Part shown: piece by piece, positions 1-9,660 of the stretch
How positions within the stretch are numbered: the first letter of the stretch is position 1
Layout: each line of letters begins with the position of its first letter
From: Ilex aquifolium
Taxonomy: Eukaryota; Streptophyta; Magnoliopsida; Aquifoliales; Aquifoliaceae
DNA length: 64,000 bases
Direction of reading: 5' to 3'
NCBI GenBank assembly: GCA_951799425.1
Contig: OX637399.1
Coordinates: 12,578,501-12,642,500 of the forward strand
Notes under the pieces: model-generated
The model's database searches: none
Told to the model about the DNA's origin: nothing
Seen by the model: only the letters and a program-made list of their open reading frames with translations
Made by a program: the position numbers and the translations under genes

Positions 1-126
1 TTCATCAGTTAGTTCATTATCGTTCAGTTCATTTTCGTTCATAATTTTTGCAATTTTTAAAAAAAAATTTATTGTCATTGTTGATTATGTTTGAACATTG
101 ATTGTATAAATTGATTATGCTTATAA

Positions 127-598
127 ATAAGCCTCAATCGTCTTTGTGACTGGCAGACGTTAAAGAACCAGATAGTGAGTCTAGCAATCATGGATGTAAA
201 TCTTTTTTGGTTTAGCCTAGGAGTCCTTCGTACTTTTCCATCTGATGTACATACCATGATCATGAGAAAAGCAAGATTAGTAAGGAAGGCTGAAATCAAA
301 GAAAAACAAGTGAAACCCCTCTGTGGCAGAAGTAGCTTTGCCAAACGCCGTCGTGCAAAAAAGCTTGGTGCCTGTAAATAGTGTGGCATATACTTTCACG
401 AAAAAAGGTACAACCAGTGTTCTGAACCAATTTCTGGTCGCGCACTTGATCGATTAGACTGGATAGTGAATGGGCTGAGTAAGGATTACCCTGATACGCC
501 ATGCTATTCCGGTACTGTGCTTAACCGATTTGTAAGAGAGCAAGTTGGGAGAGTTACTGGTTGTCCATTTTACACAGACACAGAGGGAGACTCAGATT
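127..598 (+). pseudogene. Unrecognised ORF interrupted by one in-frame stop
   Basis: A single frame stays open from about 127 to 598 apart from one TAG at 379-381, giving about 84 residues before and 72 after it. The part before the stop is basic (SSFAKRRRAKKLGACK). The residues around the stop look like a small Cys/His cluster (CK-stop-CGIYFHEKRYNQC). No initiating ATG is clear at the left end; a GTG lies at 175 and an ATG at 190. I do not recognise a family. It lies in the inferred internal region of the Athila-like element whose LTR starts at 4307, upstream of the PF20167 ORF, so it may be a decayed element-encoded protein or a captured fragment. Coding status is uncertain. Confidence 0.3.
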
Positions 599-861
599 AG
601 ATAATTTTCTGTAGGAAATGTGTACTTTCGTTGGGGGAGTGAATGCCAAAGGTCCGAATTTGTTGTAAAATTCTGTTTGTATAAATTTCTTTTTGACTGA
701 AATGAAAATATGGGCCGAGTAAGGAATGCCCCAAAATACCAACCTGAAGCGTGGGTAGGGGTTCATCCTGAGACGCCGTAGTTTTTGAATTAAATTGGTG
801 TATTTTGTCTTCTTTGATTGTATATAGTGCAATAGAGAAAATTTTAATTTGTGGTTCAACG

Positions 862-1376
862 TTCGAACGCCAGGTAACGTTCGAACGTTGAACGCTTACA
901 GTACTCAGCCTCTGATGAAGCTTCTGCAGAAACTTGAAAGTACTGGGAGCTCAGTCCGTTCGAACGCCAATAGACCGTTCGAACTAGATTAACGTTCGAA
1001 CGTCAATAGACCGTTCGAACGAAGAGTATTTACAGTACTTTGGCCTCTGACAGAAACTCAAAAGTACTGGGAGCTCATCATGTTCGAACGCCAGACCACG
1101 TTCAAACGATCTTTTTAAATTCCTTCTACCAACGTTCGAACGTTACAACTCAGGCTATAAAAGCCTGGTTCGTCGTTTTCAGCCAAAATCCCCAATTTTT
1201 TTCCAAAACCCTAGATCTCATTCTCACTCCACAGACCTCAACTTGCCCTCATTCCCCAAGAATATCCAAATTCGACCTTCCCTAACTCCTCCCCACATCA
1301 AAATCATCAATCCCAGACCTTGAACCCTAAGTTCCAGAACTTTTCAGGACCCTCCCAAATCAAACTCACGTTCGAA
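862..1376 (+). promoter_or_regulatory. Internal promoter-like region with paired TTCGAA boxes
   Basis: TTCGAA boxes start at 862/880, 959/978, 995/1014 and 1083/1101 (the last is TTCAAA), giving pair spacings of 18, 19, 19 and 18 bp. Single boxes sit at 1135 and 1371, the latter ending 4 bp before the ATG at 1381. Between the pairs are inverted AGTACT modules (CAGTACT ... AGTACTGGGAG) around a TCTGA core. A TATA box follows at 1156, then a C/T-rich leader. The same module order is found in the T2 LTR promoter (54545-54720). The reading as a promoter of the downstream ORF is inference from this layout. Confidence 0.6.
1156..1162 (+). promoter_or_regulatory. TATA box for the PF20167 ORF
   Basis: TATAAAA lies 16 bp after the last strong TTCGAA box of the cluster (1135-1140) and about 225 bp before the ATG at 1381. 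The stretch after it (1196-1330) is pyrimidine-rich with CCCTA and CTC runs, like a plant 5' leader. Confidence 0.55.
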
Positions 1377-1380
1377 CGCC

Positions 1381-2478
1381 ATGCCAAGGATGAAACTTCC
1401 TGCCAGGCGTGCTCCACCAGTGAATCAAGACCCAAACATGGTAGAAGAAGTGATTGAAGAAAGGGGAGGAAGGCAAAGGACCAAGACGTATGACAAAACC
1501 AGATTTCCTAATGCCTTGAAGGCTGAGAGGTATGAAAATTTTTACCGTAAGCATGCTATTGTCTGTGAGAGGGATGTTGTGATTGATGATTTTGCTGAGA
1601 TTGGTATAAAGCAAGAAATGGAGAGGAGGGAGTGGGTATGGTATTTGAGAAATGGTGGAGACGCCGTTGTTGAATTGGTGCAGGAGTTTTACTCCAACGC
1701 TGAGATCATCAACGGCGGAATACGGACATATGTTAGGGGTACCCACATTGACGTGGACGAAGCATACATTGGGGAAATAAGGGAAGAAATACCCCGGGTG
1801 CAAAACCCTACCTACCCACCAAAGAAGAATGTAGCAATGACTGTGGTAGGAAAGGAGTTGACAGGGATAGCTGACTTTTCATGGGTAGGGAGGAAATTTT
1901 TTAAGCAAGGGGAGCTCACCGACAAGTATAAGATGTTGAATTTGATTGCGGTGTCCAACTTCGCTCCCTTAGGAAGAAAGAATGAGATTCTACCTGATAT
2001 GGCCCGACTTCTGTATGCCATTGGCAAGGGACATAGCATTGACCTTCCCTCTCTCATCTTGAGTGAAATGAAGAAGGGATGTGATGTAAAAAGGAATGCA
2101 CTCCCTTTTGCGACTTTGGTGACTGAAATGTGCACGGAGCATGGGGTAAGGGTAAAGCCTAAGATGGAAATCCAGAAGCCAATGGGGCCATTGAACAAGG
2201 CTTCATTTCGGAGAAGCCAAAGTCATAGTGGCGTCCCGGCGGCAAGGCAAGAAGAGCCCCCGGCCCAAGGAGTAGATGAAGTGCAAGAGGAGCTTGATGA
2301 GATGGAGAGAGAGATGGGAGGAGAAGGAGATCAGCCAGCAGGTGAGGGACCTAGCACCAACACCAGCACCCGACGCTCATTACGGGACATCATGCTTAGC
2401 ATTGAAGCTAAGCAAGATGAGATCCTTAGGTATCTGAGGGGTGGACATGGTGGAGCTAGTGGCCAAGGAGGAGAGTGA
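1381..2478 (+). CDS. Putative plant transposon protein (PF20167 domain), intact
   Basis: This uninterrupted 365-residue ORF matches from memory the domain Pfam calls 'putative plant transposon protein' (Transposase_32, PF20167), at about residues 41-265. Landmarks are ERYENFYRKHAIVCER (49-64), LVQEFYSNAE (99-108), YVRG (117-120), MARLLYAIGKGHSIDL (207-222) and LPFATLVTEMC (241-251). The tail (280-365) is hydrophilic, with a Glu-rich probable coiled coil (VQEELDEMEREM) and a short helix before a Gly-rich end. The domain is often found downstream of pol in Athila-type retroelements; its biochemical role is not known to me. It is the only clearly intact ORF in the left 20 kb and has its own TATA box and leader. 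A domesticated host gene is an alternative, but the polypurine tract and LTR at 4291-8760 favour an element gene. Confidence 0.75.
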   Translation: MPRMKLPARRAPPVNQDPNMVEEVIEERGGRQRTKTYDKTRFPNALKAERYENFYRKHAIVCERDVVIDDFAEIGIKQEMERREWVWYLRNGGDAVVELVQEFYSNAEIINGGIRTYVRGTHIDVDEAYIGEIREEIPRVQNPTYPPKKNVAMTVVGKELTGIADFSWVGRKFFKQGELTDKYKMLNLIAVSNFAPLGRKNEILPDMARLLYAIGKGHSIDLPSLILSEMKKGCDVKRNALPFATLVTEMCTEHGVRVKPKMEIQKPMGPLNKASFRRSQSHSGVPAARQEEPPAQGVDEVQEELDEMEREMGGEGDQPAGEGPSTNTSTRRSLRDIMLSIEAKQDEILRYLRGGHGGASGQGGE

Positions 2479-4290
2479 GAAAGAGGGACTTCTATTTCTG
2501 TTCTTTGTCTTGTTTTTATGTTTGTTTAAAGTGCTTCTTTGTATGAATTTCTTCTTTGATAGTTGTAAGTTTTTGTGTGGTTGTGAATGAATCGAACCGT
2601 TGATGTTAAAAGATGATATTTTGAAATGAATGGTTCCATTTATCACTTTTATTTGTTTTAATGCATTTGTAGATTTAGCATAAAAATTAAAAGGTGAAGG
2701 AACAAATGTGGATGTTAAAAATGCTTGCTAGAGTAAATATGCACATGATCGGTTTGACACTTCCATTTATCAACCGAAACTTAAAACCACATTTCTTGAA
2801 AAAATTGGTATTCTCTCTATACTTAAATTGTCACATGTACATCGATATTTGTTATTTTAAAAGTACAGGAGGATCTGACTCGCAAATGGAATTGGTATAT
2901 AACCGATACCCCCTGGAAAACCTGACATACACAGTGGAGATAACAAAGAACACCAGGGTGAGTTTCGAACTTAACAATACTTTCGAGAGACAATCAATAT
3001 TTACTCAAGCAAATTCTTTTCAAATCTCCATTTTTTGAATGATCTCATTAACCTTGCTTTGATTGACGCATTTAAAAGTGATCTATTGACATATCCCACA
3101 CGAAATCATCGCATACGACACATACAGGTGCACATGCTTGAGAAATGATCTTAGGCCATCTTTGATATAATATTGAGCCTTAGACCTTTCTTTGAAAAAT
3201 TTTTATCCTTCGTTAGCCATGTTTGAGCCATCAATGTATAAAGTTTTCTTTGATAAACCTACATGATTACCAATCCACAGGAAAACATATTTGACATACC
3301 TTGGCTATCTAATTTTCTTACATCCTCTTTGTAAGATGATACAGAAAAAGGAAAAGAAAAAGGAGCATTCGAGATTATCATCCAAGAAGAGTTGATTGGA
3401 ACAATTGAAACAAAACAGAAGCAAAAAGGCAAGAACTTGCCAAGAAAGTGAAAAAATGAGAAAAATGAAAGAGAGAAATGTCATCTCTCGGCAAAATATC
3501 AAGAAGTTAGAAAGAGGTGTGCTACACAAACAGCAGATAGCTTTTGAAAATCCCTGATGTCGTTTCGTTAGCCACTGACCTCTAGCCACGCTACAACCCA
3601 TGAAAAGCCCTAATTGATCTCAAATATGTTACATGCATGTGTTGTTAATCACAATTGGGATATGGTAAATAGCGTTCCTTTTAAATTGCGTTAATATTCT
3701 TTCATGAGATTATGCCAAACATAAGTAGTTGCTTATTTAAAATTTCACTCCTTTCTTAAATGGTGCATGTGATTTTTTCGATTGGCCATCTTCTAATCAC
3801 ATGATCTGTGAGAAACAAGTCACTATAATCAGAGTGAACCTTTGCTGAGAGTATACTACGTGAGGTTTGTGAAATCGAAACTATCCATGGAAGGTGATAA
3901 AAGAGAGTATTTGTTACATAACAATTCCTATTGCTTGAATGATCATTCCTACTGCATTGAGAATTTCAAATACCAATGTAACAAATGATAATTTTTACAT
4001 AGAATGAATACCTGTGAAATAAGGACGTGTGAGACATAAGTCAAAGTTGAAAATCTGGTGTCTCAATGACCATGATGCTAATTTACTTGAGACAGCATTC
4101 TCCTATGCACATCTGTTCGACTGAAGTTTGTGGGTAACTTCTCTGGAAACCCTCACGAGACAACACTCGTCCGCTAGGGTAAACCTAGTGGTTCAACGGC
4201 TTGTTGCATAAGCTAAATGCAACCGGATGACCTACGAAAATGGCATTAGGAGTAGAATTTTCTTTTTCATATTACTAGAGACTAGCAATA
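2479..4290. other. 3' non-coding internal region of Athila-like element
   Basis: No protein-like frame is convincing here. The stretch begins as the 3' untranslated part of the PF20167 ORF (T-rich, 2480-2700). It contains a purine-rich patch (about 3330-3500) and ends in a polypurine tract. Long non-coding sequence between the last ORF and the 3' LTR is usual in Athila elements. I see no hairpin, tRNA or other RNA gene. Confidence 0.45.
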
Positions 4291-4306
4291 TTTAGGTTGG
4301 GGAGTG
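4291..4306 (+). other. Polypurine tract before 3' LTR
   Basis: The sequence TTTAGGTTGGGGAGTG directly precedes the LTR start TGATTAGTAC. A G-rich polypurine tract abutting the 3' LTR is where plus-strand priming occurs in LTR elements. It defines 4307 as an LTR start and 1-4306 as internal sequence. Confidence 0.6.
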
Positions 4307-4493
4307 TGATTAGTACTTAAAGTTGACATATTATTATGACATTTTAAGACTAATGGTACTTTAATGAAGTTTAAGTGATGTCATTTCAGGCCCTAAACTG
4401 AACAAGGACCCAAGAACAACAAATACCACACTTGGATGCAGCACCAGTACATTAGAGCCCAAAATTGGAGAAGCTTGGAGCACAGCCAGAACG

Positions 4494-4852
4494 TTCGAAC
4501 GCCAACTCACGTTCGAACGTCCACAATACACTGTAGCAGACTCAACTGCTGAAGAGAAGGTGTGTTGCAGTTAGGAAAGAAGACTGGAGCTCTGAAGTAC
4601 TTGAGTGCACGTTCGAACGCCAACTCACGTTCGAACGTGCACTTGAGTTGATGGAAGACCAGACCACTGCAGAGAGTTGGAACTGAACTTCACAGAAGAC
4701 CACAGATCACTCGAGTGAAAGGGGTCAGAGCAAATCTGGCGTTCGAACGCCCTTAGTGCAAAAACAAGAAGAAACGTTCGAACGGCAGTCAACGTTCGAA
4801 CGCCCTCAGTGTAAAAACAGAAAGAACGTTCGAACGCCAACTCACGTTCGAA
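4494..4852. repeat. Paired TTCGAACG palindrome array
   Basis: TTCGAA starts at 4494/4512, 4612/4630, 4777/4795 and 4829/4847, each pair exactly 18 bp apart, plus a single box at 4742. Most pairs share the spacer CCAACTCA, but one (4777/4795) has GGCAGTCA. The array ends about 95 bp before the TATA-like sequence at 4948. This placement, upstream of the likely start of transcription in an LTR, suggests an enhancer-like role; that is inference. Confidence 0.8.
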
Positions 4853-5343
4853 CGTTATCCACAGACTGGCAGCAGAGTTGTTGACTGTTCACTTGGACTT
4901 GGGCGGCAAACACTATTCTTTCACCCCCCCTGCCTCCTCCTCTTGCCTATAGATATTCCCCTTGTTGGAGAGCTAAAAAGGGGAGCATAGTAGGAAGTAG
5001 ATAGTGATGGAGGCTTAGACTCCCACTCTCATTGTAGTTAGTTCATTTTCCTTATGAAGTCTTTATTTTAGAGATTAGTTTGGCTTTAGCCCAACATCTC
5101 TTGCTTGTTATAACAGTAGTTTTATGTTTATGCTTATGTTTATGCTTTCATTTCTCATGCATAGAAGAGAAATAGCTCCCATCTTGGTTGAGGAAGCAAC
5201 CCTCCAATCTTTGGTTGAGGAAGCCACCCTCCAAATGTGACTAGCTTTCTTCTACTTTTATTGTTCATGCATTTCACTTCCATTGCTTGAGCTTCCTTCT
5301 TTCTTAGAAGAGTGAAACTCTTCCACTTTTCTAGAGCTTGATT

Positions 5344-7839
5344 TGTGACGCCCCAATTTCCGAGGGTCCCTTATTAACCGTTGACCACCCGTCAACCCGC
5401 GGAAATACCCGTGGATGTCACTCAACCTAACACCACGGTAGTAGCATCCCCTTAACCGGGATCTTAACTCACAATTGTTAACCGGATTCGATTATTCATT
5501 TGGGTTCAACCAATATTCAATATACCATGTTTTATACTCCATTATAGTCCATTTAGATCATTGAAGGGAAGGGAAGACCCAGACCGAAAATAGGGCAAGG
5601 CAGTTTAAAATCTGAAAATTTTGGAGAGTGTACCGGTACCCAGTACCGGTACTGTCAACCCACTGGAAAGGGGGTACCGGTACGCAGTACCGGTACCATA
5701 CAGTACCGGTACCCGGTACCGGTACTGTCAACCCACTGGAAAGGGGGTACCGGTACGCAGTACCGGTACCATACAGTACCGGTACCCAGTACCGGTACTC
5801 TCTGCCCAGTTTTGCCTTTTTCCTCCATTTTTTCATTTCCAATCTATTCCAAACCTTCCCCAACTCATCCAATACCAGAGTAATAGGATTTTCCATATAA
5901 CATGCTTTATAAAAATTCCATTACAACAATTCCCATAATTTATACATCAAAAATGGAAATTTTGGTAAAAACTTTACAACTCAAAATTAAGGCCACAAGT
6001 CGGCCCCCTTCATGCTTGATGCTCCCCAAGTGAGCCATCCACCGGTGCAAACCCAACACCTGAAATGTTTTTCCCACAAAGGGTGAGCCACGCTCAATAG
6101 GGTATCTCCTAATGAGGCTACTCCCCAACCTATATGCATATGAAATGTTCACATGCCCAAAACAACAATTTATAACATTCCAAGCAAGGAATTATATTCA
6201 ATGATGGAATTTGCAATGCCATGCTATGGAATGAGATGAGACCCATTCATGCATATCATCCGAGCCCCTCCCGGCTCCTCTACACATGCAAGTGCCAATG
6301 TGTACTAATCCGTCATTTATGTTGTACATCAAATGACATTTCATTCTAGGGTCTTTCTTGGGGTGGATATTTATGGACTTACACCAACGGCACCCAACCG
6401 ACACGGAATTCATGGACTTCCACCAACGGTTCCGCGTACACCGACACACTTTATGGACTCTTATACCAACGGAGTGCGTATCCAATCACCGGGTCTCTCA
6501 CCCGAGGGATAGTCTAGCCCTTCTTGCTACCCCAACCCTAACAACCGTGCAAACCGTGCGACTCGATTAGGTCATCGACCCATCTTACCCGAGCCCACTC
6601 GTCATCCACCAAGCGTGGTGAAGACAACCACCATGCACACACACCCACTAAGTGCAATGCTTCCGTGCATATGAAATGTGATGTCCCATTTCAATAATAT
6701 TACAATGTTCAATATGGTATGAGTGACATATGAACATTTACAATACATTTCTCACACTTTATGGTAAAATCATATCATAAGCATATAATTTCCATATTTC
6801 CTTACAATGTCAATATATCACAAGCATGTATATATATCAACATTTAATCTTAATCAACACCCAAGCATGTCATCACATTATCAAGGGATAACATACTTCA
6901 ATTTCAAGCACAAAATAAACACATAGCATGCCCACACTTCATATAGCCCAAGAGTCACATTGGGTTAATTTCATATACTCAATCCTAGAAATTTCATTTA
7001 GAAACTTCTAATTACCAATCCAATTAGAATTGATCTTTACCCATTTCAACACATTACCAACAATAGGCAAGAGATATACCATTTATCATCCTACCCATTT
7101 CATAAAAAACATCCTAGGTTTGGAATAAACCTTAGTAGGAGGGAACCCTACCTCTTGAAGCGTAGAGAACAACTTTGAGAAGCTCCGAGAACTCCAAACG
7201 AGGTGGAGTCTTCACTCTCCCAAATTCCCGTTCTTTGAATCACTCCAAAACTCGACCTCCTTGGTATGGTTTTGTAGCCCTCGGCGAGGAGAACAACTTT
7301 TGTTCTTGGCCCGAGTGGATTTGAGCTCTCAATCTCCGTAGATCGTAGAGAGAAGATGGAGAACCCAAGCCCTTTTCCCTCTCTTCCTCTCTCACGTTGA
7401 TCGGCTGAAAAAAAATGGGGAGAAAATCTGATTTTCTCCCCTTTAAATACTCTTTAAATACTTGGCCTACAACGCGCCACACGTCCCTTATTTTCCGGGT
7501 CCGTTTTAACCCCGAAACGATTAAATTTCGTTCCGGTTCAAGTTCAAAATATTTTTATTTTAACTTGCCGTCATTTATTTCCCAAAATTTTAAATTTTAA
7601 ATCAGAATTTCGTTTTTGGGTCTCCCGAGGCTCGACCGCCTCGTAAAACGCGAAAAATCCGACTAACTCGGAATTTAATGAAATTTGACAGGGTAACTAG
7701 TTTTCGCGAGACGAATCCAACGGTGAGGTTCGTTTCATCATCCGAGTTCTAGAAAAATTCAGGTTTACAACCTGTACCATAGTGACAAATTACCTTTTTG
7801 CCCTTTTTCACAAAAGTTCAAATTTTCTCGGGTTTTACA
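5344..7839 (-). mobile_element. Solo LTR of a Tekay-type gypsy family
   Basis: The 2496-bp segment starts TGTGACGCCCC and ends GGGTTTTACA on the plus strand. It is flanked by a perfect 5-bp duplication TGATT (5339-5343 and 7840-7844). It is a diverged relative of the T1 LTRs (37413-40032): both ends, the central TGAGCCA/CCGAGCCC blocks and the CACGTGTCCC-like region correspond. Orientation follows T1. No internal sequence is present, so it arose by LTR-LTR recombination. The uninterrupted site survives in the related LTR at about 15936-15950, where the flanking AGAGCTT and AAAGCC blocks are contiguous. Confidence 0.9.
5631..5798. repeat. GTACCGGTAC palindrome array, 73-bp tandem unit
   Basis: CCGG centres fall at 5633, 5646, 5677, 5690, 5706, 5719, 5750, 5763, 5779 and 5792. 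The spacings repeat with a 73-bp period, and palindromes lie 13 or 16 bp apart inside a unit. Each unit also has the non-palindromic core TGTCAACCCACTGGAAAGGG. The array lies near the 3' end (in element sense) of the solo LTR, in the probable leader/U5 region, at the position where the T1 LTR has CTACCGGTAG instead. Confidence 0.85.
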
Positions 7840-8760
7840 TGATTAAAGCCGTGAAGGGTGGAACGTGATTCACTCATTCTTTGTGGAAGATTCGCTCCGC
7901 GTTTGTTGTTACTTTATCTTTTAAAGTTCTCCACTTGGAGGGATGAGCATCACTCACTTTTCTAGCTTTACCCAAGCCATGAAGAGTGAGTAGTTTCTCA
8001 TTCACTCTTTAGTGAGAGGAGAAAGGCATGTACAAGTTATCCGGGAATTATATTTGTGCAATGTTCTTTTATGCTTAACGTTTATTTCTTCTTGTTATCG
8101 GATGATTGATTGCATCTAGCAAAGCTAAGGTACTTTGTATAATTGTGAGCTCTTTCTATGACATGGATGACTCCTGCATAGAAAGACTCATCAGTTCAAG
8201 GCAAGTACCCAGGCTAGATCCTCATGACTACCCTTCAATCTCCCTCCTTAATGTACTTCATTTAAAGAATGGACTATTAATATCATGATTGGATGTCTTG
8301 TAGAAACACTTGCTTGTTTGTAGACGGGTTAAGTCTCGGCACAGGCAATTCTTGTAAACTTCTAGAAAGACATCAGAATCATGTTCTTAATTCTCACAAT
8401 CCATCTTTATCTTCCGATTAACTTGCTGTTGACACAGGAGTTAATTGAGTTATCAAGCACAATTATGACAAACCGGATAACTAACTACATGTCCAGATCC
8501 TTGCACTAAAGGGTGACTCTTTTTAATTAGCATTCATCTCCTATTTTGTCAAGAAAATCTTTCTGGAAAGAATCTTATATTCTGTCTAGCAAAACCCATA
8601 TCTCGCAGCAAATCAAAAAGGTTAGAATCAAAAGGTCTCTACCACTGCTTGCCTTAGAAATATCAACAAAAGTTCCCTGTGGATTCGACTCCGGACTCAA
8701 ACCGGATTATTACTACAACTTGACCGCCTGCACTTGGGTGTATACATTTGGATCAAGCCA

Positions 8761-9660
8761 TCAGGTACCCGTTGGTGGAAGTCCATAAATACCCACCCCA
8801 AGAAAGACATAAGATTTTATAAAGTGTTCATTGGATGTTTAACATCAATGGCGGGAGCTTGGAATGCCCAGACGCATATGCATGGCATTGTATGTGTTAT
8901 GGGAGCCGATGGAGGGCTCGGGATTACATTTCATGTATGAGTTCCATCTCATGACATGGCATGAAAGGTGCAACATTCATTTATGAAATGTATGTTCTTG
9001 AATGAATGATTTATGTGATGAATTGCATGTGACTGAGACCAGTAGCAAGGCTTACAGAGACCAGTACCTAAATTCTAGTGGACTTAGGTACCAGTACCTA
9101 AGCGTTCAGGTACCGGTACTCCGATGGGTAGTGGGCTCAGGTATCGGTACCTAAGCTTTCAGGTACCGGTATTCCGATGGGTAGTGGGCTCAGGTACCGA
9201 TATCTAGGCTTTCAGGTACTGATACATAACAAACAGTGGGCCCAGGTACCGGTACCAAGTCACTTGGTCACTAGTACTTGGCAAACAGAAGACTTAGTTA
9301 CCGGTACTACTTACACTAATTACTAGTACTTCTTCCCAAAACTTAAAATTTTAAACATGTAACACTGAGGGGCCTTCAAATATTGAGCGCACTTCTATGG
9401 ATGATGTAAATGAATAATAATAAGCTTATATTATGGGATGTGGATCTTGGAATGGTCGTATGGTTAATATGTGTATAGTTTACGGATTGGGTAGGGCTCC
9501 CGTACAAATGAGACTTTGTCCAAAGTTTGTTTTGGTTATGATCCTGATGAATAGGGTGTAACAACGTGGTACTAGGTTATGAGGTATACGCGGGTATTTT
9601 CGCGGGTTGATGGGTGATTAACGGGTTGAGAAAGGACCCCCAGATTTTGGGTCGTCACAC
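8761..9660 (+). mobile_element. Truncated Tekay-type LTR (3' part)
   Basis: The sequence GTTGGTGGAAGTCCATAAAT at about 8772 matches the reverse complement of 6370-6400 in the solo LTR. The segment ends with GGGTCGTCACA, the family's LTR terminus. Its 5' part is missing, and its left edge coincides with the end of the Athila-like LTR at 8760. The simplest reading is that the Athila-like element inserted into this LTR, whose other half is off the window. Its right edge interrupts the Tat-A integrase region at 9661. Confidence 0.7.
9050..9335. repeat. Degenerate GTACCGGTAC array
   Basis: Repeats of GGTACCGGTACT, GGTACCAGTACC and GGTATCGGTACC alternate with CTAAGCTTTCAG and CCGATGGGTAGTGGGCTCAG cores. 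The array lies about 325-610 bp from the LTR end, the position matching the array in the 5344 solo LTR. Arms and centres have decayed more than in that copy, suggesting an older insertion. Confidence 0.75.

Larger units (their letters stand above)
4307..8760 (+). mobile_element. 3' LTR of Athila-like element, split by a solo LTR
   Basis: The LTR begins TGATTAGTAC and ends GATCAAGCCA. After removing the 2496-bp insertion at 5344-7839 plus one TSD copy it is about 1.95 kb. It matches in reverse complement the solo LTR at 14987-16931 along its whole length. It carries the TTCGAA array (4494-4852), a TATA-like TATAGATA at about 4948, and an end block (8675-8760) containing CCTGTGGATTCGAC and CACTTGGGTGTATACA. 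That end block is also recognisable in the LTR of the Athila element Z (35640-35730 on the other strand), supporting the lineage call. The matching 5' LTR would be off the left edge, so no TSD can be checked. Confidence 0.75.

Noticed and set aside
862..1106. Regularly spaced identical boxes with variable spacers, CRISPR-like at first glance
   Set aside because: The repeats are only 8-11 bp palindromes with 10-bp spacers in plant retroelement DNA; there are no cas genes and no long direct repeats.
1366..2198. Minus-strand ORFs of 145 and 128 codons under the PF20167 gene
   Set aside because: They are shadows of the plus-strand gene, with no recognisable domain and low-complexity composition.
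4494..4852. TTCGAA read as a heat-shock element
   Set aside because: HSE cores need a 2-base gap (TTCnnGAA); TTCGAA has none. Only the 62016-62076 boxes satisfy the rule.
5558..5938. Open frames on both strands rich in YRYPVPVLSTG-type repeats
   Set aside because: They are translations of the GTACCGGTAC tandem array, open on both strands at once, with no start context or domain.
8675..8760. GGATTCGACTCC near LTR ends looked like a Pol III B-box or tRNA-like sequence
   Set aside because: There is no matching A-box, no cloverleaf and no T-run; the block is a conserved part of Athila LTR ends in Z and in the solo LTR too.
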